Assembly: GCF_030127105.1 (NCBI RefSeq) | Contig: NZ_CP126161.1 | Coordinates: 62,001 to 126,000 of the forward strand | Direction of reading: 5' to 3' | DNA: 64,000 bases | DNA from: Haloarcula pelagica | GTDB taxonomy: Archaea > Halobacteriota > Halobacteria > Halobacteriales > Haloarculaceae | Position numbers and translations under genes: made by a program | Notes under the pieces: model-generated | Told to the model about the DNA's origin: nothing | What the model saw: the letters and a program-made list of their open reading frames with translations, nothing else | Databases searched by the model: none | In this document: one piece after another, positions 8,274 through 16,990 of the stretch | Layout: every line of letters begins with the position of its first letter | Numbering within the stretch: position 1 is the stretch's first letter

Positions 8274-10540
8274 TGAAACTCACCGTCAAACCCCTGAAAC
8301 AGAAGGACGCGGGCCGCGGACTCGCGGCGATCGACCGAGCCGCGATGGCCGAGATGGAGCTAGAGAACGGCGACTACATCGTCCTCAGCGGACAGCAGAA
8401 CAACCGCGCGGTCGCGCGAGTGTGGCCAGGCTACCCCGAGGACGAAGGTAACGGGATCGTCCGGATCGACGGCCAGCTTCGTCAGGAGGCCGGCGTCGGG
8501 ATCGACGACGGCGTGACCGTCGAGAAGGCCGACGTACAGCCCGCAACCAGCGTCACCGTGGCGCTGCCTCAGAACCTCCGGGTCCGTGGCAACGTCGCCC
8601 CGATGATCCGGAACAACCTCAGCGGGCAGGCCGTCACGCAGGGCCAGACGGTCCCCGTGAGCTTCGGTCTCGGGCCGCTCTCCTCGATGTCCGGCCAGAA
8701 GATCCCGCTGAAGATCGCCGAGACCGAACCCGCGGGGACGGTCGTCGTCACCGACTCCACCGAGATCCAGGTCAGCGAGAAGCCCGCCGAGCAGATCCGC
8801 GGCGCCGAGGGCGAGGCCGGTCGCGAGACCCCGGACGTGACCTACGAGGACATCGGTGGCCTCGACGACGAACTCGAACAGGTCCGGGAGATGATCGAAC
8901 TGCCGATGCGCCACCCCGAACTGTTCCAGCAGCTCGGCATCGAGCCGCCGAAGGGCGTCCTCCTGCACGGCCCGCCGGGCACCGGGAAGACCCTGATGGC
9001 GAAAGCCGTCGCCAACGAGATCGACGCGTACTTCACGACCATCTCCGGCCCGGAGATCATGTCGAAGTACTACGGCGAGAGCGAGGAACAGCTCCGTGAG
9101 GTCTTCGAGGAGGCCGAGGAGAACTCGCCGGCGATCGTCTTCATCGACGAGATCGACTCCATCGCGCCCAAACGCGGCGAGACGCAGGGCGACGTGGAAC
9201 GCCGCGTCGTCGCCCAACTGCTCAGCCTGATGGACGGGCTCGAAGAGCGCGGGCAGGTCATCGTCATCGGTGCGACCAACCGCGTCGACGCTATCGACCC
9301 CGCACTGCGCCGCGGTGGCCGCTTCGACCGCGAGATCGAGATCGGCGTCCCGGACAAGGAGGGCCGCAAGGAGATCCTGCAGGTCCACACCCGCGGGATG
9401 CCCCTCTCCGAGGAGATCGATCTGGCCGGCTACGCCGAGAACACCCACGGCTTCGTCGGTGCCGACCTCGCGTCCCTGACCAAGGAGGGCGCGATGAACG
9501 CCCTGCGTCGCATCCGGCCGGAACTCGACCTCGAATCCGACGAGATCGACGCCGAGGTGCTCGAACACTTAGAGATCACCGAGAAAGACTTCAAGGAGGC
9601 GATGAAGGGGATCGAACCCTCCGCGCTCCGGGAGGTCTTCGTCGAGGTGCCCGACACCACCTGGGAGTCCGTCGGTGGCCTGGAGGACACGAAAGAGCGC
9701 CTCCGCGAGACGATCCAGTGGCCCCTGGAGTACCCCGACGTGTTCCGGTCGATGGACCTGGAAGCGGCGAAAGGCGTCCTCCTGTACGGGCCGCCCGGCA
9801 CCGGGAAGACGCTGCTGGCCAAGGCCGTCGCCAACGAGGCCCAGTCGAACTTCATCTCGGTGAAGGGGCCGGAACTGCTGAACAAGTTCGTCGGCGAGTC
9901 CGAGAAGGGCGTCCGTGAAGTGTTCAGCAAGGCCCGCGAGAACGCCCCGACGGTGGTGTTCTTCGACGAGATCGACTCGATCGCGACCGAGCGCGGGAGC
10001 GGTCAGACCGACTCCGGCGTCGGCGAGCGCGTCGTCAGCCAGTTACTGACCGAACTCGACGGGATCGAGGAGATGGAGGACGTGGTCGTCGTCGCGACCA
10101 CGAACCGACCGGATCTCATCGACGACGCCCTGCTGCGGCCCGGACGGCTGGACCGCCACGTCCACGTCCCGGTGCCCGACGAAGACGCGCGGCGCGCGAT
10201 CTTCGAGGTCCACACCCGAGACAAGCCTCTGGCCGACGACGTGGATCTGGACCGCCTGGCCCGGCGGACCGAGGGCTACGTCGGTGCCGACATCGAGGCC
10301 GTCGCCCGCGAGGCGTCGATGGCCGCGACCAGGGAGTTCATCCACAGCGTCGACCCCGAGGACATCGGCGACTCCGTCGGGAACGTGAAGGTCACGGCCG
10401 AACACTTCGAGGCAGCCCTCGACGAGGTCGGCCCGAGCGTCACCGAAGAGACCAAGGAACGCTACGCCGAGATCGAGAAGCGCTTCGACACCGCGGCCCC
10501 CGACATGGAAGAGGACAAGGTCGGCCGGACCTTCCAGTAG
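8273..10540 (+). CDS. cdc48: CDC48/VCP family AAA+ ATPase
   Basis: A 755-residue ring ATPase that unfolds or extracts proteins, working with the proteasome and small archaeal modifiers. The N domain (double-psi barrel plus 4-stranded part, residues 1-190) begins [22 protein letters not shown]1 carries GPPGTGKT near residue 233 and [11 protein letters not shown] near 290. D2 carries GPPGTGKT near residue 505 and [11 protein letters not shown] near 562. The arginine-finger region [15 protein letters not shown] and its D2 counterpart [14 protein letters not shown] are intact. The gene overlaps DUF7127 by one base and is read from the same promoter. The length is normal for haloarchaeal Cdc48. 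Confidence 0.97.
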   Translation: MKLTVKPLKQKDAGRGLAAIDRAAMAEMELENGDYIVLSGQQNNRAVARVWPGYPEDEGNGIVRIDGQLRQEAGVGIDDGVTVEKADVQPATSVTVALPQNLRVRGNVAPMIRNNLSGQAVTQGQTVPVSFGLGPLSSMSGQKIPLKIAETEPAGTVVVTDSTEIQVSEKPAEQIRGAEGEAGRETPDVTYEDIGGLDDELEQVREMIELPMRHPELFQQLGIEPPKGVLLHGPPGTGKTLMAKAVANEIDAYFTTISGPEIMSKYYGESEEQLREVFEEAEENSPAIVFIDEIDSIAPKRGETQGDVERRVVAQLLSLMDGLEERGQVIVIGATNRVDAIDPALRRGGRFDREIEIGVPDKEGRKEILQVHTRGMPLSEEIDLAGYAENTHGFVGADLASLTKEGAMNALRRIRPELDLESDEIDAEVLEHLEITEKDFKEAMKGIEPSALREVFVEVPDTTWESVGGLEDTKERLRETIQWPLEYPDVFRSMDLEAAKGVLLYGPPGTGKTLLAKAVANEAQSNFISVKGPELLNKFVGESEKGVREVFSKARENAPTVVFFDEIDSIATERGSGQTDSGVGERVVSQLLTELDGIEEMEDVVVVATTNRPDLIDDALLRPGRLDRHVHVPVPDEDARRAIFEVHTRDKPLADDVDLDRLARRTEGYVGADIEAVAREASMAATREFIHSVDPEDIGDSVGNVKVTAEHFEAALDEVGPSVTEETKERYAEIEKRFDTAAPDMEEDKVGRTFQ

Positions 10541-10557
10541 GTCCCTCCCTCGACCGG

Positions 10558-10606
10558 CTCTATTTCAATTCTTCTACTGCGCTGTTTTCGTACTGCACTG
10601 TTTTCC
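10558..10606 (+). terminator. T-rich probable terminator with a 17-bp tandem repeat
   Basis: Follows the cdc48 stop by 18 bp. TACTGCGCTGTTTTC (10574-10588) and TACTGCACTGTTTTC (10591-10605) differ at one base and repeat with a 17-bp period, and TTTC/TTTT runs recur. Archaeal termination favours such T-rich tracts. Confidence 0.4.
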
Positions 10607-10689
10607 ACTGCTTCCGCGTGTCCGGAACCGTTCGATAGCGACGGCCCTGGAGCGCAACGCCCTTGCCCCCACACTCCCGAGACCCGTCC

Positions 10690-11250
10690 ATGCAGGCCAC
10701 GGCACGGAACCACGTCGGGAAGCTAACGGGGCTGCTGACTGCGGTCTCGCTCGCGCTCGTGTTCGGCGCGGTCGGGGGTGTGATCCCCCAGCGACTCCTA
10801 CCGCGTGCCCCGGAGACAGTCGTCGCGGCGATCCCCCACGTCAACGCGGCCATCAGTGCGCTCGCGATCGTCACGATCGTCGCCGGAATCCGTGCGATTC
10901 GTCGCGGCGACATCGACCGACACCGGCAACTGATGCTGACGACGTTCGGGCTGTTCGGGGCCTTCCTCACGCTGTACCTCTATCGCGTCGTCTTGGAGGG
11001 GCCGACCGACTTCACCGGCCCCGCGGCCGTCGAGACGTACGTCTACTTCCCGGTGCTGGGAATACACATCCTGCTCGCGATCCTCGCGATCCCGCTTGTC
11101 TACTACGTCCTCCTGCTGGCCGCCAGCTACCCCGTCGGGCAACTACGCGAGACGAACCACCCGCGTGCGGGGAAGGCGGCCGCGACGCTGTGGCTGATCT
11201 CGTTTTCCCTGGGGATCGTCGTCTACGCGATGCTGTACGTGTTCTGGTGA
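10690..11250 (+). CDS. DUF420 membrane protein
   Basis: A 186-residue protein with five transmembrane helices, from MQATARNHVGKLTGLLTAVS. The centre carries HVNAAISALAIVTIVAG, RRGDIDRHRQLMLTTFGLF and VLGIHILLAILAIPLVYY, matching the DUF420 (YozB/CtaM-like) family. Related bacterial proteins take part in haem-copper oxidase maturation; that role is not shown here. ATG 10690 is chosen over an upstream frame start. The TGA is followed directly by the stop of the convergent GNAT gene. Confidence 0.82.
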   Translation: MQATARNHVGKLTGLLTAVSLALVFGAVGGVIPQRLLPRAPETVVAAIPHVNAAISALAIVTIVAGIRAIRRGDIDRHRQLMLTTFGLFGAFLTLYLYRVVLEGPTDFTGPAAVETYVYFPVLGIHILLAILAIPLVYYVLLLAASYPVGQLRETNHPRAGKAAATLWLISFSLGIVVYAMLYVFW

Positions 11251-11817
11251 CTACGACTCCCACTCCGCCCGGAGCAGGCCGAACCAGTGTGTGTCGCGCC
11301 ACTCGCCGTCCAACCGCCAGTCCCTCCGGTGTTGCCCCTCTCGGGTGAAGCCCAGTCGTTCGAGAACCGCCACCGATCGGTCGTTGCCCCCGACCACGCG
11401 GGCCGCCCACTTCCGAAGCCCACGCTGGTCGAAGCCGTACGCGACCAGGCGGCTGGCCGCCTCCGTCGCGAACCCCTGATTCCAGGCGTCCGGGTCCAGC
11501 CAGTACGCGAGTTCGGCCGTCCCCTGCTCTGGTTCGTGGTCTGTCATGGCGACCAGGCCGACCCGGTCCGTCCGCTGCTGGACCTGCCCGGGGTCGTCGG
11601 TGTCCGCGTCGACACAGATCAGGAGGTGGACCGACTCCCCGTCGGCGAGTGTGTCCTCGTAGAACGTCTCCATCTGCTCGCCCGTCATCGGCTGTGGGTA
11701 CGTTCCCCACCCCCACACCCGCTCGTCACAGAACACTGACTGCATCCAGTCGAGGTCCTCACGTTCGGGCGGCCGGAGGGCTGTCCGCTCGGTTTCGATG
11801 AAGGCAGGGCTCGGCAT
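11251..11817 (-). CDS. RimJ/RimL-type GNAT acetyltransferase
   Basis: 188 residues of the Acetyltransf_3 subfamily, which acetylates ribosomal-protein or other N termini. It opens with IETERTALRPPEREDLDWMQ; TAELAYWLDPDAWNQGFATEA contains the strand and Q-x-x-G/A acetyl-CoA loop, and NDRSVAVLERLGFTREGQHR is the classic C-terminal motif. The target is unknown. It converges on the DUF420 gene with zero spacing. Confidence 0.85.
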   Translation of the reverse strand: MPSPAFIETERTALRPPEREDLDWMQSVFCDERVWGWGTYPQPMTGEQMETFYEDTLADGESVHLLICVDADTDDPGQVQQRTDRVGLVAMTDHEPEQGTAELAYWLDPDAWNQGFATEAASRLVAYGFDQRGLRKWAARVVGGNDRSVAVLERLGFTREGQHRRDWRLDGEWRDTHWFGLLRAEWES

Positions 11818-11938
11818 ACAGTGGGCGGTGTAGTGGCAGCCGCTAAACGGTTTGGCTCGGTCCGGGGCGGCTCAGGGCCCGCGGGTCAGTTTTTCCCCGC
11901 TCGCGTTCGAGGGCTGCTCACGATGTTCGCGCCCCTCG

Positions 11939-13381
11939 CTAGTCGTCGGCAGGTGCCGCCGACCCACCGATATCCGGTCGGACGACATCCCGATCCGTCT
12001 CCTCGCCCTCGATGTCGTAGGGGTATTCCCCGGTGACACAGCCGAGACAGAGGTCCGTCTGGCTCGTCTCCAGCGTCTCGGCGATGGCGTCGATGGAGAG
12101 ATAGGACAGCGAATCGGACTCGATCTCGTCGCGGATCTCCTCGACGGACTGGTCGCCGGCGATGAGTTCGTCGCGGGAGGCCATGTCGATGCCCATGTAA
12201 CAGGGCGCGACGATTGGCGGCGCACCGATCCGGACGTGGACCTCCTCAGCGCCGGCGTCCCGCAGGAGGCCGATGAGCTGTGTCGAGGTGGTCCCGCGGA
12301 CGATCGAGTCGTCGATGATGGTCACTTTCTTGCCCTCGATCGTCGACTTGATCGGGTTCAGTTTCAGCCGGACGGCCCGCTCGCGCTCGTCCTGGGTGGG
12401 CATGATGAACGTCCGCCCGACGTAGCGGTTCTTCATCAGGCCCTCGGCGAACTCGATGTCGGAGCCGTCGTCTTGCGCGGCCTCGGCGTAGCCAGAGGCG
12501 AACGCTCGCCCGGAGTCGGGGACCGGGAGGACCACGTCGGACTCGACGCCCGACTCCTCCCAGAGTTTCCGCCCCAGTTCCCGCCGGACTTCGTAGACCA
12601 GGCTCTCGTCGATGGTCGAGTCCGGGCGGGCGAAGTAGACGTGCTCGAAGAAGCAGTGGGCCGTGTTCTCGCGCTCGATGAGCTGGTAGGTGTCGTACCC
12701 CGTGCCGTCAGGGTGGAGGACGACCAGTTCGCCCGGGCGAACGTCCCGGACGAGTTCGCCGTCCAGCGTGTCGATGGCGGCCGACTCGGAGGTGAGGACG
12801 TAGCCGTCCTCCAGTTCACCGATACACAGCGGACGGTTCCCTTCCGGATCGCGCACGCCCAGCACCGTCTCGTCGTGCATGATCGTCAGCGAGTACGAGC
12901 CGTGGATGCGCTCCATCGTCCGCTTGACCGCGCGCACCAGGTCCTCTTCAAGGAGGTTCCGTGCGAGGTCGTGGGCGATGACTTCGGTGTCGCCGTCGGA
13001 GGTGAACGCGTGGCCCAGATCGGCCAGTTCGTCGCCGATCTCGTCGGCGTTGACGAGGTTGCCGTTGTGCGAGAGGCCCAGCGACCCCGACTTGAACGAC
13101 ACCGAGAACGGCTGTGCACAGCAGGCGTTGACGCTGCCCGCCGTCGGGTACCTGACGTGGCCGATCCCGTTCGAGCCGTTCAGTGATTCGAGGTCACCGG
13201 GGCCGAAGGCGTCGCCGACGAGACCCATCTCGACGTGGCTGTGTTGCTGGAAGCCGTCGTGGGTGACGATGCCGGCCGATTCCTGGCCGCGATGCTGGAG
13301 GGCATAGAGGGAGTAGTAGAGGGGACGGGCGGCGTTTCGATCCCGAAGCGAGATGCCGACAACGCCGCACTTCTCGTGCAT
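11939..13381 (-). CDS. purF: Amidophosphoribosyltransferase
   Basis: A 480-residue enzyme for the first step of purine synthesis: PRPP plus glutamine to phosphoribosylamine. The start MHEKCGVVGISLRDRN contains a four-residue propeptide before the catalytic Cys5 of the class II glutamine amidotransferase domain. LQHRGQESAGI, GHVRYPTAG and SHNGNLVN are glutaminase motifs. The phosphoribosyltransferase PRPP loop reads TIIDDSIVRGTTS. The C-terminal CLGC with other cysteines resembles the Fe-S-containing Bacillus-type enzyme. It follows rpl37e by 12 bp, completing an lsm-rpl37e-purF operon. Confidence 0.97.
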   Translation of the reverse strand: MHEKCGVVGISLRDRNAARPLYYSLYALQHRGQESAGIVTHDGFQQHSHVEMGLVGDAFGPGDLESLNGSNGIGHVRYPTAGSVNACCAQPFSVSFKSGSLGLSHNGNLVNADEIGDELADLGHAFTSDGDTEVIAHDLARNLLEEDLVRAVKRTMERIHGSYSLTIMHDETVLGVRDPEGNRPLCIGELEDGYVLTSESAAIDTLDGELVRDVRPGELVVLHPDGTGYDTYQLIERENTAHCFFEHVYFARPDSTIDESLVYEVRRELGRKLWEESGVESDVVLPVPDSGRAFASGYAEAAQDDGSDIEFAEGLMKNRYVGRTFIMPTQDERERAVRLKLNPIKSTIEGKKVTIIDDSIVRGTTSTQLIGLLRDAGAEEVHVRIGAPPIVAPCYMGIDMASRDELIAGDQSVEEIRDEIESDSLSYLSIDAIAETLETSQTDLCLGCVTGEYPYDIEGEETDRDVVRPDIGGSAAPADD

Positions 13382-13393
13382 GGATTGTGGGCC

Positions 13394-13567
13394 TTATTCG
13401 CCAGCTTTCGACTGCCACTCGTAGTCTCGTCGCTTCGCCGACTTGCCGAAGCCACACGACGAACAGACCTTCTTCTTTACGTGATACGACTTCTCGCCAC
13501 ACCGGCGACACTTCGTGTGTGTCGTGGTGTTTTTCTTGCCTTGAGAGGGGGTTCCCTTGCCAGTCAT
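13394..13567 (-). CDS. rpl37e: 50S ribosomal protein L37e
   Basis: 57 residues, [20 protein letters not shown] then [15 protein letters not shown] and [17 protein letters not shown]. The four cysteines in CxxC...CxxC form the L37e zinc ribbon, and the basic charge is unlike the acidic neighbours, as expected for a ribosomal protein. The ATG overlaps the TGA of lsm (ATGA), so translation is coupled. It is shorter than most gene-finder cut-offs but unmistakable. Confidence 0.97.
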   Translation of the reverse strand: MTGKGTPSQGKKNTTTHTKCRRCGEKSYHVKKKVCSSCGFGKSAKRRDYEWQSKAGE

Positions 13568-13746
13568 GGGTTAATCGAGACGACGTTATCCCCGCGTATA
13601 ATCGTTGTGTCTTCGTCTTCGATCACGAGGTTCATGTGCTGATCGTAGCCCGAGAGCTCTCCGGTGAAGATCTCGCCGCCCTTGAGTTGTACGGTAACTT
13701 CCTCACCGAGCGACGCTTCGAGCACGTCCAACGGTCGACCACTCAT
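13564..13746 (-). CDS. lsm: Sm-like (LSm) RNA-binding protein
   Basis: 60 residues forming a compact Sm fold. Sm1 is [20 protein letters not shown] with [20 protein letters not shown], and Sm2 is [12 protein letters not shown] (the I/LRGxxV signature). Archaeal LSm rings bind U-rich RNAs and small RNAs. The overlap with rpl37e is a known conserved haloarchaeal arrangement. The protein is near the minimal size for the family. Confidence 0.96.
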   Translation of the reverse strand: MSGRPLDVLEASLGEEVTVQLKGGEIFTGELSGYDQHMNLVIEDEDTTIIRGDNVVSINP

Positions 13747-13796
13747 GTTCGGGAAGGATAGTGACGGGCGCTTAAACGTACCGTTTGCGCGCCCCG

Positions 13797-14864
13797 CTAC
13801 ACCTCGACACTGAAGGGAGCGTACTCGTCGGCACGAACGGCGAAGCCAGCCATGAGGTCGGCGGCCGCGTCGAGGTCGTCGGGATCGATCACTTCGACGG
13901 GCGTGTGCATGTAGCGGTTCGGGATGCCGACGTTGACCGAGGGGATACCCCCGCGGGCGGTGTAGAAGGCGTCGGCGTCGGTCCCCGTTCGGAGGCCGGT
14001 CGCCTGCAACTGGATGTCGAGGTCGTCGGCCGCGCCGGTCTCTCTGAGCGCCTCGACGAGGACGGGGTGGTTCGCGCTGCCCCGAGAGACCGCGGGTCCC
14101 GCCCCCAGGTCGACGCCCGTCGAGCGGTCGCTCGGCGTGTCCGGGGAGTCGGTCGCGTGCGTGACATCTGCCGCGAGGACCGCGTCCGGTGCCAGCTCGA
14201 ACCCGACCATCTTCGCGCCCTGGAGGCCGACCTCCTCTTGGACCGTCGAGACGGCGTGGACCGTCACGTCGGTGCCGCGCTCGGCCGCTCGCCGCAACCC
14301 TTCTGCGGCGGCCCAGATGCCGACCCGGTTGTCCATCCCGCGGGCCGAGAGGCGGCCGTTGGCCAGTTCACCGATCGTCTGGGTGAACGTCACCGGGTCC
14401 CCGCGGTCGACCAGTTCCTCGGCTTCGTCGCCGTCAGTCGCGCCCACGTCGACGTGTTGCTCGGCGATCTCCGGGACTTCGCCGTTCCCGTTTTGCTCCC
14501 GGAGGTGGATCGCCGTCTGACCGACGACGCCCGACACCGGGCCGTCGGCGCTGTGGATCGTGACGTGTTGGCCCCGCGAGACCGTCTTGTCCGACCCGCC
14601 GATCCGCGAGAGGCGGAGGAAGCCGTCGTCGGTGAAGTCCCGGACCATGAACCCGATCTCGTCGCCGTGGCCGGCCAGGGCCACCGAGGGTTCGCCGCCC
14701 TCGACGGTCGCGACGGCGTTGCCGTAGTCGTCGACGGTCACGTCGTCCGCGAACTCACTGACGTAGTCGATCCAGACCCGCTGACTGTCGGTCTCGTAGC
14801 CCGAGGGGCCCGGCGTCGACAGCAGCGATTCGAGGAACGCGCGTCGGTCGTCGTCCATGGCCAC
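13797..14864 (-). CDS. M42 family metallopeptidase
   Basis: About 353-355 residues of the tetrahedral aminopeptidase (TET)/glutamyl aminopeptidase family. Two-metal site motifs are visible: VALAGHGDEIGFMV (His and Asp), the bridging aspartate in RGMDNRVGIWAA, STVQEEVGLQGAK (catalytic EE), AADVTHATD and a C-terminal YMHTPVEVID histidine. The PDZ-like insertion between residues 65 and 160 is present. It cleaves amino-terminal residues from peptides in the cytoplasm, probably as a dodecamer. MDDDRRAFL at 14858 is an alternative start. Confidence 0.93.
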   Translation of the reverse strand: MAMDDDRRAFLESLLSTPGPSGYETDSQRVWIDYVSEFADDVTVDDYGNAVATVEGGEPSVALAGHGDEIGFMVRDFTDDGFLRLSRIGGSDKTVSRGQHVTIHSADGPVSGVVGQTAIHLREQNGNGEVPEIAEQHVDVGATDGDEAEELVDRGDPVTFTQTIGELANGRLSARGMDNRVGIWAAAEGLRRAAERGTDVTVHAVSTVQEEVGLQGAKMVGFELAPDAVLAADVTHATDSPDTPSDRSTGVDLGAGPAVSRGSANHPVLVEALRETGAADDLDIQLQATGLRTGTDADAFYTARGGIPSVNVGIPNRYMHTPVEVIDPDDLDAAADLMAGFAVRADEYAPFSVEV

Positions 14865-14934
14865 CCGTTGCGCTGTCGCCGGTATGAATCATCCGGAAAA
14901 GAGAGATAAACCACGCCCGTGTAGCTCCTCGTGT

Positions 14935-15171
14935 ATGACGAAGATCACGTTCTTCGAACTCCACCTCGACGGGTCGGAGTTCACGGCGAACGCACCGGGG
15001 AGCGGACAGAGCGAGACCGACGAAGAGTCGACGGCGACCGAGACGGACGACTCGGGCGCGAATCCGCTGGCTGCGCTCGTGGGCCTGGCGGTCCTCGTCG
15101 GCCTCGCCGTCGCCGCGAAGAAACTGCTGGGCGGTAGCGACGAACTGCCGTCGGTCGAAGCCGAGGAGTGA
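14935..15171 (+). CDS. Small acidic single-span membrane protein
   Basis: 78 residues: MTKITFFELHLDGSEFTANA, an acidic Ser/Thr/Glu stretch (SGQSETDEESTATETDD), then one transmembrane helix (AALVGLAVLVGLAVAAKKLL) and a short acidic tail. It is recognisable as a conserved haloarchaeal protein of unknown function. ATG 14935 is chosen; the longer frame starts inside the divergent promoter region. Confidence 0.7.
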   Translation: MTKITFFELHLDGSEFTANAPGSGQSETDEESTATETDDSGANPLAALVGLAVLVGLAVAAKKLLGGSDELPSVEAEE

Positions 15172-15217
15172 CGCCACCGGGGAGAAGGCCTATCCCGGTC
15201 GCCCCCGTCTTGCGGGT

Positions 15218-16168
15218 ATGGGCCTGTATCATAGCGTCCGTGCCGTCGCCGGGGCGTCCGGCGACGGTCCGATCGACTGGGCCGCCGTCGCAGAAGCCGC
15301 CAAGGAGTCGACCGAGCCGGGCGATCTGACCGTCTCCGACGCCGAGCGGACCGGCTACGCGACCGACGTGCGGGACGCACGCGACCGGGTCCGGGCGGTC
15401 GGCGAGATCGACTTCGACCTCCCGGAGACCGTCGAGATCCAGCACCGCCACCACTGGATCGACGCCAACGTCGAGACGTTCAAGCGGGTGATGGCACCGA
15501 TCGAACAGCAGGCCGACCACATCCCCGGTATCGCCCGGATCGTCAACACCGGGTCGATGGCTTTTGCCCTCTCCTTCCTGGCCAACAACGTCCTCGGCCA
15601 GTACGACCCGCTGTTGCTGGCCGACGGCGACGAGCACGCGCTGTACTTCGTCCGGCCGAACATCCGCCGGGTCGCGGACCAACTGAACGTCGACGGCGAC
15701 CGGTTCCGCCGCTGGATCGCCTTCCACGAGGTCACCCACGCCGCCGAGTTCGGCGCCGCGCCGTGGCTCTCCCAGCACATGGAAGACGCGATGGAAGAGG
15801 CCGTCCAGAATCTCTCGGGCGGCAGCCTCGACCGCGAGTCGCTGGGCGAACTCGACACGACGATGACCGCCGTCGAGGGGTACGCGGAACTCCTGATGGA
15901 TCGGGCCTTCGACGACGAGTACGACGACCTGCGAGCGAAGATCGACGCCAGGCGGCAGGGTCGAGGCCCCATCGCCGAACTGGTCAGAGAGCTGCTGGGC
16001 ATGCGGATGAAACGCCAGCAGTACGAACGCGGGAAGGCCTTCTTCGACACCGTGGCCGACGCACGCGGCGTCGCGGCGGCGGGACGTGTCTGGGAGTCAC
16101 CGGACAACCTCCCGACCGACGCCGAGATCGAGGACCCGCAGTTGTGGATCGACCGGATCGACCCCTGA
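15218..16168 (+). CDS. Zinc-dependent metalloprotease, DUF2342 family
   Basis: 316 residues. The core FHEVTHAAEFGAAPWLSQHM carries an HExxH zinc site; DTTMTAVEGYAELLMDRAF supplies the downstream glutamate. The segment MAPIEQQADHIPGIARIVNTGS and the GQYDPLL motif are typical of the DUF2342 family, annotated in actinobacteria as F420-biosynthesis-associated. No F420 genes are nearby, so that link is not supported here. It is predicted cytoplasmic, without a signal peptide. Confidence 0.88.
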   Translation: MGLYHSVRAVAGASGDGPIDWAAVAEAAKESTEPGDLTVSDAERTGYATDVRDARDRVRAVGEIDFDLPETVEIQHRHHWIDANVETFKRVMAPIEQQADHIPGIARIVNTGSMAFALSFLANNVLGQYDPLLLADGDEHALYFVRPNIRRVADQLNVDGDRFRRWIAFHEVTHAAEFGAAPWLSQHMEDAMEEAVQNLSGGSLDRESLGELDTTMTAVEGYAELLMDRAFDDEYDDLRAKIDARRQGRGPIAELVRELLGMRMKRQQYERGKAFFDTVADARGVAAAGRVWESPDNLPTDAEIEDPQLWIDRIDP

Positions 16169-16237
16169 GAGCTACCGGCCGCCGATGGAGGTGTGTCTAC
16201 ACCTAGTGCTATACCGTTCCTATCGGTAGGATAGAGC

Positions 16238-16879
16238 GTGCCCACGAGCCAGTACGAACCGTCCGCGACGCTGAGGCCGGCCGCGCCCGACGGCTACGGC
16301 GACCCGGAGGAGTTTCACTACTCGCTGCCGATTATGTTGGCGCTGATCCTGCTATTGGTCGGTCCAGCGCTGTTCGTGTTCGGGACGCTCCTGTGGGACG
16401 GCCAGGGGGGCGCCGCACTGGCCGACTTCTTCGGTGTCACGGTCACGGACGACGCGGGCTTCGAAGCGACCATCCCGATCGCTATCGGCGGCGTGTTCGT
16501 CGCCGCCGTCGTGGTCGTCACCGTCCTCCACGAACTCGTCCACGGGCTCGTGTTCCGACTCCAGGGCTACCGCGTCTCCTACGGCGCGGCCCCGCAACTG
16601 GGCGCGTTCTACGCCGCCGCGTTCCACCAGTTCCAGGCCCGGAACGACACGATCCTCGTCGGGATCGCGCCGCTGATCGTGCTCGACGCGCTCCTGGTTC
16701 CACTGTTTTTCGTGCCGATCCCGGTGGTGGCGGTGTTCGCGTTCGTCGCGGTGCTTTTCAACACGCTGGGGGCCGCCGGTGACATCTACCTCCTGGCGCG
16801 ACTGCTCCGGATGCCGAGGGGCACGCTGTTGTACGACAGCGACATCCGTCACTCCTACGTCCTCTATCCCGAAGCCTGA
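16238..16879 (+). CDS. DUF3267 membrane metalloprotease
   Basis: 213 residues starting with GTG (VPTSQYEPSATLRP). Four to five transmembrane helices; VTVLHELVHGLVFRLQGY places an HExxH zinc motif inside a helix, as in DUF3267 and other site-2-type proteases. A second conserved run, NDTILVGIAPLIVLDALLVP, follows, with NTLGAAGDIYLLARLL as the probable third-ligand region. Intramembrane proteolysis is inferred from the family. It follows the DUF2342 protease in the same direction by 69 bp. Confidence 0.82.
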   Translation: MPTSQYEPSATLRPAAPDGYGDPEEFHYSLPIMLALILLLVGPALFVFGTLLWDGQGGAALADFFGVTVTDDAGFEATIPIAIGGVFVAAVVVVTVLHELVHGLVFRLQGYRVSYGAAPQLGAFYAAAFHQFQARNDTILVGIAPLIVLDALLVPLFFVPIPVVAVFAFVAVLFNTLGAAGDIYLLARLLRMPRGTLLYDSDIRHSYVLYPEA

Positions 16880-16957
16880 CACGGACCGGTCGCCGTCGCC
16901 GCTCTGTCGGTTCGTCGGCACCTCGCCGATCGATTAAAACCCGGTTTGAACGAACGG

Positions 16958-16969
16958 TATCTTATCAGC
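16958..16969 (+). promoter_or_regulatory. TATA-like element before the beta-propeller gene
   Basis: GTATCTTATCAG, centred about 28 bp before ATG 16991; fits leaderless initiation. Confidence 0.45.
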
Positions 16970-16990
16970 ACTGTCCGGTGAACGACCGGT

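Noticed and set aside
11852-13186. 444-codon frame antisense to purF
   Set aside because: It mirrors the strongly conserved purF gene; its Asp/Val/Arg-rich composition is the usual reverse-strand artefact of high-GC genes.
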